This document shows, in pieces, positions 33,597-46,673 of a DNA stretch of 64,000 nucleotides (positions are counted from its first letter, which is position 1; every line of letters begins with the position of its first letter). The stretch spans positions 62,001-126,000 of the forward strand of contig JAIXMN010000005.1 in NCBI GenBank assembly GCA_025716815.1, given 5' to 3'. The translations under genes and the position numbers were made by a program. This DNA comes from Dichotomocladium elegans (lineage: Eukaryota > Mucoromycota > Mucoromycetes > Mucorales > Lichtheimiaceae). The notes under the pieces were generated by a model. It worked only from the letters and a program-made list of their open reading frames with translations. It searched no databases and was not told where the DNA came from.

Positions 33597-34331
33597 TCAA
33601 TGTTTAGCCGTCCTGATATTACCTCCTTTATGCTCTAAAGGGGAAGTATCAGAGACAGGGCAGACTATACCATCATTCAAATCCTGTTCTTCCTCGCTTG
33701 GATCAAGAAATGTCGATGATGTTTGGTTCCTCACGACGAGAAGTGGTAGGATTCTTCGGCGTGCATTGATAAACCAGTTGCTGATTTGGTTGAGCGTTAG
33801 GCCAGTCCTTAGCTGTAGTGCCAGTTTCTCCTCTTCTCTCGGGTATGGATGTTGACAATGGTCAGCCAACCACTGCTTAAGTTCGGATGTCACTGTTTTA
33901 GGTAAGTTGCCGCGCCGTCTCTTCTTGCCATTGCTGCTGCTGCCATTGTTATCACTGGCACTACCGCTATTGTTGCTACTTCTGGGACATTTTTCGCCAT
34001 AGCAATTCTGACCATATTGCGATAACAACTGAAGTTGATCGTCGAGCGGATGGGGCGGTGTGGTGGGTATTGGACTTGTAGAAGAGGAAGAAGAAGAAGA
34101 GGAGGAGGATGGCGACGATGACGGCGACGTGAACGGGCGTGCATGGGCGTGGGCGAAGCTAGTGGATGATGTTGTACGGGAAGGATTTATAGATGAGGAT
34201 GGCGGCGATATGAGAAGCTTTGGACAATCGGCGACATCATACTGGCAAGACGTCGACAGAAGAATTCTTTGCCATCGCTGGCTGTTTTGCTTGAGCATCT
34301 GGTCGATTTGTTCTTTCTTTATTTGTATCAT
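33597..34331 (-). CDS. TALE-class homeodomain transcription factor
   Basis: A 244-aa single-exon DNA-binding protein. The homeodomain spans about residues 136-194: KKRRRGNLPKTVTSELKQWL, then HCQHPYPREEEKLALQ and LTLNQISNWFINARRR. The HPYP with three extra residues between helices 1 and 2 and WFINARRR in helix 3 place it in the TALE/KN (PF05920) class. A polySer run and Thr/Pro-rich region (about 50-95) precede it, and an Asn/Ser stretch flanks it. Fungal relatives control mating or development, but a specific role is not shown here. It is the only intact gene between 28.8 and 37.0 kb. Confidence 0.95.
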   Translation of the reverse strand: MIQIKKEQIDQMLKQNSQRWQRILLSTSCQYDVADCPKLLISPPSSSINPSRTTSSTSFAHAHARPFTSPSSSPSSSSSSSSSSTSPIPTTPPHPLDDQLQLLSQYGQNCYGEKCPRSSNNSGSASDNNGSSSNGKKRRRGNLPKTVTSELKQWLADHCQHPYPREEEKLALQLRTGLTLNQISNWFINARRRILPLLVVRNQTSSTFLDPSEEEQDLNDGIVCPVSDTSPLEHKGGNIRTAKH

Positions 34332-37016
34332 TGGTCGATAATATGGATCGCCGTAGCGTATCGATCTCTGATCTTTCCTATTGTCGTGAAATAGAATGAC
34401 AGGGTGGAATTTATTAGGATAACGCGAATCCTAATGTCTTGATGGTCAGGCTATCGATTATGCGTACAGATGATTCGCGTAACGTTACATATCCAAGGCT
34501 GCTATTAGTCAGCATGTTGAAGATCGATGGAGAGAATATGAGAAAAGAAGACAACATAAAAATGGAATAGGGCTTTAAAAATGACCAAGTTCTTATGTGA
34601 GTCGTGTGCATAATAAACACGAAATTGTAATCGGTTGCGTTTCTAAATCTTTCGAGTTAGTTTCACCGTTTTGTTTCCAGAGACTTATACAAAGGAGTGT
34701 GTGATAGATGAAGTTACCTCTGCCCCACATCTTTACTTGCGATAGATGGACAAAAGTACAGAAAAACACTTCGGAAGTTTCAATGAAAACGTGGTATAAT
34801 CCGCTCCAGTTACGTCTGGAACAACGGAATAATTGCCCGGCGTAGATGTTGCTTCACGTTTTTTTAGATATCTATGCGGGACACAGGGCAAGCTGTCATC
34901 CATGAGCTGGTAGGTAAATTTTACATACAGATGAATGATATCCCTACAGCTTCCGTTGCCATGCATCTGTTTTCATTTTATTATTTTTTAACAGGCCCTC
35001 AGCTGAACTCTGTACGTCATTATATCTAAAGAACTTTGAGTCGTTTGATTGTTTATTGGTAGATGTGAGGAGGGGAGATTAGAAGTTGTCTCATGTCCTT
35101 TCCACCTCCTTCCAATTTCATTCTGACCAGAACGACATTTTACGCCAAATTATTTTTGCTAGCCATGTGCGGTGCCATCCTTTTCATGGATGTTTTAGCA
35201 TGGAACATGGTCGCACAAAGAAAACGATTGTTTGTTCCTTAAATATACATCTGCATAGCCTCAGTGCCTGAATGCAGCTGGTAGGGCAAAAAAAATTCTA
35301 CATGCGTTATACGACTATATCAGCTTGATAAGATGGAGGAAGGAAACTTTCTTCCCTTTTCTCCGTTAGTTCCAAATATCGAGGTAATGTAACTGTGACT
35401 GTCGTTACCGTAGCATTGAAGTCACATGATAACAAGATGACCATTATGTTTTGCATCAAACAATAGTCTAAAGGCGGTACAGCCGCACAAAACAGATAGT
35501 GTTCTTATAATCGTTAAATATATATGAAATGTACGTTTTAAATATTTGAGGACAAATGATACTCTGTCATTAAGATAGAACCAGTCGATCGCCGGATTAA
35601 AGAATGTCACCTGATTTTTATCCGTTAATTCCCATGGTCCATGCACCCGGGGATAAGTGTGATAGATCCTTTCGGTTTTTAATACATATCTATCGTCAGG
35701 GCAAGAAGTATCGGTGGGGAGAGGTTACTCACTAGTCAGCATAGTACGTCTAGCATGGGTGGCCGCGTGATGCTATTATTTAGTGCATTTACGCGCCATT
35801 TACCAGCTTAATAGTATATGGATACTGCTTGAAACAATTCTGTGAATAATCTTTTTAACACTAATGAAATCACGAAGCTATATGAAAGTTGACAGTCCTC
35901 CTCCTGCATCCTGAAGAGCACCACTACTACCATATGATATGCTAGCTTTGCAATGGACCGGCACGTCGATCGTATTCTCATGGCTATCATAAAATTTGTT
36001 TTTGGTTTATCCCATCTCCTTTTTGCATGTCATTTTATCTTTAAGAATGAAAGTAAGGAGGGAAGAGTCAAGAATTGTGAAAATACCAGTGACTGGCCCA
36101 GGTATAACATTTATACAGGCATCTCTGACTTAGACAGTACGAACGCACTAGCCTTCAGATCCTTCTATAGGTCTACGTCAGGAGACTAAGGGCTGAGAGG
36201 GAACATGGTAGCGGACGATGTTATTCAAATCGTTGTCTTTTATTGCCTTTACAGAATAAAATCCGAAAGGCATCATTCTTGCAGATCCTCCGATGTGTAT
36301 ACAGCAGGTAAAAAGTAGGCTTATTTTCATCTTCACCAACGACGGTCAGTTGTCCGGGCGAAATCTCCATTTTGAGTTCCGAACCAACGACAGCGAGAAG
36401 CAGCCAGTGATAGGGTATGTACAACGTACCACATCATTAGCAAGCAACATCACCATCTAATATGCGTGGAACGTAACACTTGGCTGGTTCATTGGGAGCT
36501 CAAAAAAGTGCAACGTTTGTCTTCTCCTGCAGAAATAATTTACTGCTATTGTTCCTATTTGCGAGAACAATAATGTGCATGCATCTCTTACATGCACAAG
36601 GAAAACGTGTCTTTATCACACGTTGCAATTCTGTTGTAATTGCCTGCGAAATAATGACTTGTCGGCCATGAGATGACATGCTGCCAAGAAAAGGAAAAAG
36701 TCAAACCATGGTAGCGTGCCTGCAAGCTGTCATCCGCCAGAAACAAAGAACCCCGTTCTTCACCTCCGCTTGTTCTCGTGTCACATTGAAGACGTTCTTG
36801 AGAGTAATTTGTCTTCTTCTTCAAGCGGCTGCCAAAGTGTATACTTCTCTTTCGCCCCTTTCTTTCCGTAGTCCGTCTCCGTATTCGTTTCAACCTCTCC
36901 GGTTTTTTTCTCACACGGCCTTCTCTTTCTCTTTCTCTCCCCTTTCCTCTTCCCTTATAATCGCTCTCCTCTAACCTGTTCAACCCGCCGTCAACGCTGC
37001 AGCTCGCGCTCTCCCC
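34332..37016. other. Gene-poor spacer before the Kin4 gene
   Basis: About 2.7 kb of AT-rich DNA with only short unsupported frames (for example 35422-35646 and 36221-36424). The last 200 bp (36840-37016) are very pyrimidine-rich with a repeated CTTTCTCTTT pattern at about 36920-36940, consistent with the leader and promoter of the kinase gene. Confidence 0.5.
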
Positions 37017-40000
37017 ATGATACTTCACCCTCTTACTCAGCCGCCCTCTTACTCTTCTTCTCATCATTGCATCCATCGCACAGGATCAGATACCCCTGCC
37101 TCCATTACTACGAACACCGACATGTCATCCGTCACAGATAACACAAACGACCCAGCGGCTTCACTACCAGATGACGAATGCGATCAGGCACCCCGACAAC
37201 ATCAACCTTCCCCTTCTCCCATGGACATGTTAGATATTCCACATGACCAATGCCAGCAACAACAACCATCTCGAAACTACCGTGCCCATTCCGCCACCGC
37301 CATCCCCAAAGAGCTCGAATCAATGGCCGTGCGCGGTCACCCCGAGGAGTTGATGGAGCTTCAGCGCCATAGACATCACGATGAAAACGCTGGAGCTAAT
37401 CAACCTTGGTGGCAGTATTACTATGATCTTCATCACTACCACCCTCCAGCAGGACGAAAGCCGACAGTTTTCGGCCCCTATCTTTTATTGAAAACACTCG
37501 GCGAAGGCGAATTTGGCAAAGTGAAATTTGCCGTTCACATAAAGACAGGGCAAGAGGCAAGTAAAAGACCTAAAGGCAAGGAGTTCAGGATTGGTTTTGC
37601 TTATCAACCCCCGCCTCTTTTTCTCCCTAACCTTTAGGTGGCTATTAAGCTAATCAAAAAGGATAACCTAGACTCGTCCACAAGCATGAGTAAAGTTGAG
37701 CGGGAGATTTCCGTGTTGAGGGTAAGGAGTGTTTTCTTCAAAAATAAGTTGCACGTGCTTATCCCGTGGATCAATATAGAGGGTGCGACACCCGTATATT
37801 GTTAAACTATACGATGTGATAGAGACCGAGAGGTACATTGGAATCATACTTGAATGTGCTTCGGGTAAGACCATCAGACATAGGCTGATGAAGATGGGAT
37901 TGTTTACAAGATTGTTCTAGGAGGCGAGCTTTTTGAGTACATTCTTGCACACCGTTACCTCAAAGAGAAGGACGCCAGTCGGATATTTGCTCAGCTCATT
38001 AGTGGCGTTAATTATCTACACCAAAAAAACATAGTCCATCGAGATCTAAAATTGGTGAGTGTGTGCGCTGCTTCTTTACTGTTTTGTTGAACAGGCTTGG
38101 CAATACAAATAGGAAAATCTGCTTCTAGGCAATGATCGCTGCGTAGTTATCACCGACTTTGGTTTTGCCAATCAGTTCAGCTCTTCAAAGGACGATTTGA
38201 TGTCAACATCATGCGGTTCACCCTGTTACGCAGCCCCTGAACTTGTCATTAGCGAGGGTCTCTATGTCGGTTCAGCAGCCGACATTTGGTCATGCGGTGT
38301 CATCCTTTACGCCATGCTTTGTGGTTATTTGCCATTCGACGACGACCCCGCCAATCCTGATGGCGACAACATCAATTTGCTTTATAAATATATCTTAAAC
38401 ACAGAGCTTGCTTTCCCTGATATTCTCAGCAATGAAGCCCGTGATCTCTTACAGAAGATGCTTGTCCCAGATCCTACCAAACGCTGTACAATACAAACCA
38501 TCATGGAGCATCCCTGGCTAAATGAACATCGCGCCCTGTTTGAGAAGTCTATAGCAGAGCTAGAAAAGGATGCCATGGACGCATCAACTCTTCCTTTATC
38601 GCTGGACGAAGAAGAACGCGATCAAGTATCCAACATGTCAAAGAAAGACAACGACATTTCACATGCAGCACAGACTGCAGAGCACCATCGTCTATCATCT
38701 CCGTCTTCAACATCCTCACGACAAAAATTAAAAACTGCGGACGAGCCGCCGAAAGAACCTGCAGCAGCAGAAGATAACCCCGACGTGGGGACGCGAAATG
38801 TCATGAGCTTTGATCTTCCCTCCTCCTCACGTCGCTCGAGCGATTATCGCCTATCTCAACAGACGCCAATGCCACGGCCGAGTCGGACAACCAGCAAAAG
38901 CGTCCATCAGCGGGGGACGGAGATGATCAAGAACTTTTTATCCAAAACTTCTAATGCCGCAAACAATCGAAAGGCTTCACGTCCCGTCTGCACGTCACCC
39001 GAGCCTCGAAATGGCACGCCTCAACCAGGCCAGTCCATCCTGCACGCCAAGTTCCTTTCTAGTGTACAGCGACAGCAGCCCGACCCGACGCCACCAGTTG
39101 CTCTGTCTGATCCGCCGCGTTCAACCATGAGCACACCCCATATACCCGAGACACGCCGTCCTCATTACAGACTATCCCATTCACCTGCCCCGAACCCCCG
39201 TCCCACTCGTACCTCTGTTCAGCTATCTCCAGCAACTCCTACTCCGCATCCACCTAGTCGAAGCGCCACCACACGACGCAAGGCCTTATCCTTACTTGTG
39301 GCTCCTGTTGTCGATCCCGATACGGGTAAAAAGACAATGGCATTCAGCCAACGGAACAATAACCGGGTGTCTCGTCCCCCGAGGGCCATTCCACGGACAG
39401 TGAAAGAAGAAGGACCCATGCCGTCTGTTTCGGAGCAAATACTGGTCTCTTCGACGGATCAGCACAGAAAGAGTGCCGGAAACAAATTGATGAATTGGCT
39501 TAAAAAGAAACCAACGAGTAAGTTAATGAAAATGGACTGTGCGACGCAAACTGTAACACTGAATTGATCGGTTATGGACAGACACTCGCGACCCATGGCG
39601 TGCGCCCTCTGGTCTGGGGACGTTTCCAAACTCGAGTGACACCCACTTTAACGACGCTAGATTGCGTACTTACCATGGTGCTGTTGACCAAAACGCACTG
39701 ACGTCACGCCACCCTGTTGAAGTCCTGACGGAAGCAAGGCATACCTTAGCCTCTATCGGAATTGAGGTCAAGGAAGACGGCGAGTACAAGCTAAAATGCA
39801 TCCGGCGCCGAAAGGGTGGAATGACACCGTCGATCACAAATAAAAAGCGACATTCCATCAGCAACGGAGCGCCGCGTCTGAGGATGCTTCTCCGACGATC
39901 TGCTGAGAACAGCTCTGGTACACCGCCATTAGAAGAACCAAGCACAGTGATTTTCGGTGATCCTGTCGTTGATCCTGGTGAGGAAGTTCGGTTCAGCATC

Positions 40001-40345
40001 GAGATTTGCAAGATCAAGAACCTTCCTGGTCTTTACATTCTCGACATACGGCGTATGCGAGGAAACGTATGGAGCTACAAGTTCTTGTATCATGCTGTTC
40101 TGGGCTCACTTGATCTAGGCGGCAAGGGAGGTTACATGGCCGTAGATGGTCGGAGGACAGGAGCAGCGAAAACTACACCAACAACGACTACTACTGCTAT
40201 ACCTGTTACTGCGATGCATGGGCCTTCGGAAGCACAGGCCATGCATCATCGTGCCAGTGTGGCCAGCAGTAGTAACAACAGCAGCAGTGTGATGGAAGAT
40301 TCAGGCTCTACCACTACACGAGAGGAGAAAATAATTTATGCGTAG
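37017..40345 (+). CDS. Kin4-type CAMK Ser/Thr protein kinase with KA1-like C-terminus
   Basis: Exons 37017-37556, 37638-37721, 37780-37864, 37921-38054, 38113-39517 and 39582-40345 give 1003 aa; an internal ATG at 37122 is an alternative start. Kinase domain about residues 155-435: [12 protein letters not shown] glycine loop, [27 protein letters not shown], and activation segment [16 protein letters not shown]. The string [20 protein letters not shown] is characteristic of the Kin4/Frk1 group, which in yeast guards spindle position. A 350-residue Ser/Pro-rich linker follows. The C-terminal segment [20 protein letters not shown] and [20 protein letters not shown] matches a KA1 membrane-binding fold. 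The first intron uses a GC donor (GAG|GCAAGT). Orthology to Kin4 is likely; function is inferred from yeast. Confidence 0.92.
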
Positions 40346-42840
40346 TTCTGTACCATTCGCTTTGTTACTTAATTATTGCATTTGTTTTTCAACTAATAAA
40401 CCAATGCATACTTCCAGATATGCGTGATCATGTAGAATTCTAGGAGGATCTCGCTCCACTCTAAAGGACACTCTACCGAGGTTAATGTGACGACGGCCTT
40501 CTTCTTTGGAGCGGTGGCTGCCGGATGATGGCATCTCCGGATCGCTGCTCTTAACGTCAAGCTGGTCTGCCGGAAAAGAGAGGACGATATCACGTGGAAC
40601 GAAGCTGGCAATATGTCGGCTGCGAAGAGCAGATCATTATTGGGTGATGTTCAGTAACATCACGATTCTCTTTTCCAAAACCGTCAATCAACCCCTTCCA
40701 TCTTATTAATCTTGTAGTAAGAGCTCCAAGGTCATCCAATGGGTATTCTGGTGAACCTCCCTTTCTTTTTTCTGGACGTAGATTCACATTCGTCTTGTTC
40801 TCGGCAGAATTGATCCTTATGTTCTTGTGCTTACTGTAGTTAAAACATGCTCAGACACATGGTGGGTGTGTACATGTAGCAGTCCCCGATCTGAGGTAAG
40901 AGCATCAAACATTTCTCTGTGTCCGCTCCATCCGTCTCAATTCTCACGTAGCTTCCCGCGCGACCCAAATGGTTTCTCGTTTTGCGTTTGTTCAGCCCCA
41001 CATGTACCCGGAGGATGCTGTAGATTGTATACGAGAGATGACAAGACCCCTCTGGGTTATGCCCGCATACATACGCACTGCTCGCTCCGAAGAGACTCCG
41101 GGTAGGTGGATGTCATTCCTTGTTCCTATTCCGTATGTTTGCAGAGATGCGTAGGGAAACCGCTTTTAGTGAAGCCAGTGGCATTTCACTCATTATTACA
41201 TGCAATCCTTGTGCTGAGATCCGGCGCATGCCATAGAATAGTAACAGAATCGGGGGTGGGGGCTGTAAGGTAAAGTAGTTTTGATACAGAAAAACCTCCT
41301 GATGAAAGTAGAACACATTATTTTCGTCTTGATCCGTGGTTATGCGTGTGCAATATGGGAGGCGTTAGCCCGTGGCCACTGTCCAGTAACCATCCCAATA
41401 GATGGGTCACTTTTGCTATGTGTTTTATTTTATTATTACTGGTGTTGTGTCTGCCTATTCCCCAAAAGGGTATAGAAACGGAATCGTCCCATGTTGCGGA
41501 TTTTAGTTTGCATGGATGCGTTTCTGTTGCAATAACAATAAGAGAGCGGATGGTGTACCACGATGCATCCGTTTCCCTCTGGCTGCTCGGATAATTAGAA
41601 AATTCTTGCCAGGAACGGATAGGCTAAGATCCAACGACATAACATGTATACCCAAGCGTCCACTACTGTACATATGTACTATCCAAATCAGTCATCAGTG
41701 CAGTGAATATCAGCATGCCCTTGTCAAATATGACACATCAAACCCCCGCCCGACCCTCTCTTCTCGACGGCTCCGGATCCGACGGGTACGTATCACCGCG
41801 TATTGCCATTGATGCTGGATATCATGGACAAATATGTAGGATGCGTACGATGTCATAAGCTCACCGTATAGCTGCATATGTACTTGAATTGGTTGCGATC
41901 AGGGTGAATGAAGGTAGTGGTGCGGTTTCTTAGGTAGGCGTTAGACGTTGCGTCGAATCAATATTTTGACCTCGAGTCACACACACACACACACACACCG
42001 AATCCAAACCAAATGTCACTGGAGCGATACCAAAGGATGGCAACCCTCCGGACGTGCATTCATAAGACAACTTGGCATTGTTACCACAGTCCAAAACCAC
42101 GTTGGCTAGGCATGAAAACCTTCCTTTCCCCATGGGGAGATGTGGTTGCATTGCATCTCCAAGCATCCAATTATAGATGCGGCTACATACTGTACCTAAA
42201 CTCTTTTCTCTCTCTCTCTCTCTCTCTCTCTTCGGGCTACCGGATTGTAATGCATGCATGGATACAGAAGCAGACATTGATGCCTGAGGGTGGGGGTAGA
42301 AACCTCAAGAAACATCTTGTTCCCCACTCCCCGAGAAACCAAAGGTAGCACATGCTTTATGCCGCAAGGTTGTCATGAAATAACAGTGCAACTCTTTTTT
42401 TAGCTCGAACACGCCACTGTGCTTGGGTCTTGAGGGATTATCCTATGTACAGCAATACTGCGACTGCATTTCTTTCTCTTTTCTTTTTGGCGCGACCGCT
42501 TGGTGTCTTTTGACAACAATGCATCGAGGGTCGTGAAAAAAAGAGTGCGGCTAAATGTCTGCTGTAAACATGGTCAGCCAAAGCAAAGGATCCATTTGTA
42601 TTTCACTTACAGACGTACAAAAAGGGTATATATTTTATTGTTCGCTATACTAATGCTGCCAAGTCTTTTTTAGAGAAAAAAAAAAGAATTACAACGGTAC
42701 TAGTATAAAACTGCTGCAGCTGCAATGTGGATAGGGTACTACTGCTCAATGATGATAACAAAAAAAAGCTACTCTACGATTTTATAGTACAAGCAAATAC
42801 TTGCCGATCTGTATATCAATACATCTGCTTGTTGTATCAA
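40346..42840. other. Spacer with AC and TC repeats
   Basis: About 2.5 kb between two convergent genes, so both 3' ends lie at its edges. (AC)n at 41979-41998 and (TC)n at 42209-42231. Frames such as 40827-41105 and 41930-42277 are unsupported, and the latter is built on the repeats. Confidence 0.5.
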
Positions 42841-45800
42841 CTAAATCTCTTCGTGATTACTAGATTCGACGGGGTCAAACAAATCATTTGCAGAAGAGAT
42901 GAGATATTCCATGAGCGCATTGGTATAGCTCATGTCCAGAAGGTCGCGGCTTGAGTCTTTATCACGGATGATGGTTGGTGCAAACACGAGTGCCAGGTTC
43001 TTGCTCGTCATTCGGTTTTCCTGACTATTTTTACTGACGCTGAAATGATGGATGGAATGAGTAAACCCAACCGTTTTTTGTCCCATGTTTGGTCTAACAC
43101 TTACCGATAGAGGTGCTGCAGGAGGAGCTTGAGGGTATCATAGTTGGACTTTGGCAGCTGTGATAACAGTTCACGGAACCGATCATGGTTGGACTGAGAC
43201 GCTAAAGGAAAAGTACGTGGAATGAGCAATCGAACAAAAAGCATGTCCTCCCCCCCATAAAAAATCACTTACAAACAGCCTCGATGAAGGGGCCATAAAG
43301 GTCGAATGTTAGCAATGGGTTGGGCAGCTCACGCAAATATTGTTTGAGGACGCTCGTCACTGAACAAATGTCATTGTAGAGTTCATCGTCGGCCAGATCG
43401 ACGCTTTGGCTATCCTTGTCAAATGCGGCCTGGATCGCCCTCATCTGTGCTGCACCGCCAGACTTGCGGTAGATGCCCTCGTAGTCCATCCCGCGCAATT
43501 CAACAGCTGCGATACATTTTTCAACAATTAGGGGGACTGATCGATCTTCAGCCAAGGCTTGCAGTCCAAGATCGTAGCCAAACATCGTTGGCTCTTTCAT
43601 CGACACTGGAGGTATACTATCTGCAGGACTAGCGAGCAGATCGAGGGAACTCGACGTTGCGGCAAAACATAATTGAGGCGCATGGCTAAGACACTTTCCG
43701 TGGATGGAAAGAGCGCATCCCTGGCATCGATATTCTGATAGCCCCCACATCTTTTCAAAACAAACACCACATTTTACCGGACGAATGAAGGCCGTCACCT
43801 GGAATGAGTGGAAAGAAGAGGTCGTAGGCGGGGACCCAGACAGCTGAAGCCCGCTGTGATTAGATTGCTTCGAGCCTTGCCGTACCTCACGCCGCGAAGG
43901 AGGGTGATCATTCATTAAACTCTGCGTGCTATAACTCGCGTTCTGCATCGAATAGATGCTCGCGCCGCTGCTAGACACATCCGATTTGCCCTTGTTCGCA
44001 AAGCGAGCAAACATGTTGGATGAGCTCTTCTTCATCTTGAAGAGCTTCGGCGCCTGCGTGCCGTTGAAGCTGTCGCGGGAGGAGACCGTCCGGATGTCTA
44101 GACTCGCTTCAGAAGACTTTCGCTGCATAGGCGCTCCGGACCGCGAATCGGTGGACGTCGACGAAGTAGGGTTCAGGAAGGACGTGCCTGCCATGACAGC
44201 AGCTGCTTCGCGCTCGCGCTCATCCACACGTCGAGTTAGATCATTGTTCATCGTTGTGAGCTCCGCGTTCTGCGATTGAAGAATGACCATTTCATTGATC
44301 ACATCATCACGCAGCTGACTAAGGTTCCGTGTTTCGGCCTTGAGCGAGTCTCGTTCCTGCTTGAGCGACTTGACCTCCACTTCTAGGGCCTTGAACTGCT
44401 TTTGAAGCGTGCTCGATGAACTTTTTGCATGAGCACCAGCACCCCCACCCCCCGGAATGTTTATCCTTTAGCACACGCATTCTCTCGTTCACAGCCCACA
44501 GGACCGCGCTGTGTGTGATCTACTCTTTTTGTCTTTACCTCACACAACTACCTTGCTCTTGCTTGGCTAGGTTTTCGATCTCGGTTGCAATCGCATCTCG
44601 CGTCGATCTGAGTTCGTTGCAAGCCTGCTCGAGTCCCACGCGAAGCTCTGCAAGCCGCTCAATCTCATCCTTATCCAACGGCGACGAGTTCCCGTTGCTG
44701 CCGCTGTGCCGCTGTGAGGTCAACTGTTGCTGAAGGTGCAGGATTGTGAACTCGCACTGGTGCCGTAGAGTGACTTCTTTGTTGAAGTCGTCCTTCGCCT
44801 TTGAGAACTCGTCTAAGGCTCTGGCACTTGCCTCCTTATAGCAAAAAAAAAAGATTTAGGTTTCTGGGATTGCCCGGATATGTCATTAGCAACAAACCTT
44901 AATCTTGTTATAGTTTTTGCTTAATTCCGTAATCTTCGCATTCGCCGCCTTAAGGTCCGCCTGCAGCTTTAGCACAGACGTCTCGTGATTGCTGCTAGTA
45001 GTAGTAGTAGTAGTAATAGTAGTATTTTGGCGGAAGGACTCCATCGACCGTAAGGACATTAAGCTCGGGCTCTGTCGCAGTCCGCGGCTGGTCGGCGGCA
45101 GAGGGAAGTCGTTCCACGAGTTATTGTTTTGGCTGGTTCCAGCCTGGCGTAGGGACGAAGAAAGAAGTTCGGTCGCCTTGCTGAATTTGGCGGAGGCGCC
45201 TGAGGCTAAACTCTTGACGGTTGCTGGTTTTGGTTTCGACGCGGGGGTGGAGGAAGATTGGATAAGCCGCCCGCTGGGCTTCAACGGGTCGACAGCAAGA
45301 TTCGCACCGAGCGATTCGCTCAGATTGAGAAGATCACCCGAGTCATTGTCGAAAAAGGAGAGATTCAATGATGGAATGTCCGATGCAGAAGTATTGGGAC
45401 TAACACCAGCTGCGCTGCTCAGGTTGACCGAGACATCAGCAAGTGTGTCCCTGGAGACATTGCTGTCATTTTGTTGGTAGATGCTGTCTGGGGAGAAAAC
45501 GTTTTTGGAAAGTGACTCGGCTGAGCTACTGGCGGATGGAATAGAGGAGAGGCGGTGGCCCATACGTGACGATACAGGGGCTGGAGATGAGCTACAAGAG
45601 GAAGGAGGGGAGTTGGGCGACTTGAGCATGGTCCGGTTGGTTTTTGCTATGTGGTTCAAGTTCTCTTCAGAACCGCTGCGTGAACGGGAAGGGGTGGGAG
45701 GATGGCTGTGGGAAAGGTCAGTAGAAGGAGAAGGCGAAGCCAACGGAGGAGGGGGAGCGGTCGAAGTAGCAATGGAGGAAGCCGTACCATCGCTGGTTGA

Positions 45801-46673
45801 GATGCGGACTTGCTGGTCGTTTCGGTCCTCACTATTGGTCCGTGCAAGAGCCTGCTGCATCTTGACATAGTCCGATGCAATCTGGGAGTCTACCATGCGA
45901 CTGAGACGCGACGGTGATGAAGTCGACGGTGTGGGTTGCTATGATCATGTATTAGGAGCCAATCAGCCAAGCTGAACCGGTTGTCTTTGAGATGTTTGCT
46001 CATTATTTTACCGTGAGTCCATTCCCCTGCTTGCGCCGCTGATCTCGTTCATCGCGCTTCCGCTGCTTTTGTGCTTTGCGGTATTCATTACATGGGGTAC
46101 AGAAAATGCCCTGGTATGACCAAGTTAGGATTAGCCTTGCATTTCACAAGTAAATGAGGGTTAAAAAAACGCACTTTACTCGTCTGGGTGAAGACAAGGT
46201 CATCGATTTTCAATTTGCAAGAACAGCATCTGAAACAATTTGCGTGATATGCCTCTTCGCCTGGAAGGACAGAAAAGCAGATCAGTCATCCGCACCCGAG
46301 TTGCATGGATAGGATAATAATACACTTCATCACCTGTCATTACAGCTTCGTCCCGGATAGCTTGTTTGCATGCCACGCACACGTAGGAGCAATCCTCACA
46401 TATGGGGCGTCCGTCAGTCAGCAGAAGAAGGTTGGAGCTGCAGTCAACCGGGCGAGAGCATTTTGCGCAGTGGAAGCTGATTAATTTGTTAATAAAAAGG
46501 CGATTAGACCAGATCAGTTCGATCATCCGTTTTCTTTAAGAAATGCGAATGACAGAGCGTTAATACCAGTCCAAGTGAAAGAGCGCATCGCCGAATGCGA
46601 TTACCGATCCTTCCTCGATGTCCTTTTTGCAGCCAATGCACATTGGCGTAGGGAGCTCGGTCGATGAGCGCAT
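42841..46673 (-). CDS. Rho GTPase-activating protein with two LIM domains and C1 domain
   Basis: Nine exons (46673-46567, 46476-46334, 46260-46175, 46110-46012, 45938-44898, 44834-44539, 44465-43273, 43201-43105, 43039-42841) give 1086 aa. LIM1 uses Cys12, Cys15, His33, Cys36, Cys39, Cys42, Cys62 and Cys65. LIM2 uses Cys69, Cys72, His89, Cys92, Cys95, Cys98, Cys116 and Cys119. A Ser/Pro-rich region and a coiled coil (about 490-665) follow. The C1 zinc domain at about 810-858 has HSFQVTAFIRPVKCGVCFEK and HGKCLSHAPQLC. The RhoGAP domain (about 880-1075) has GIYRKSG with the arginine finger and NRMTSKNLALVFAPTI. This layout matches fungal Rga-type GAPs acting on Rho or Cdc42 during polarised growth. 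Family certain; the GTPase target is not determined. Confidence 0.95.

Noticed and set aside
44989..45870. Long plus-strand frames opposite the RhoGAP gene (44989-45480 and 45481-45870)
   Set aside because: Antisense shadows of the Ser-rich exon 5 of the RhoGAP gene, whose frame is tied by splice phase and domains.
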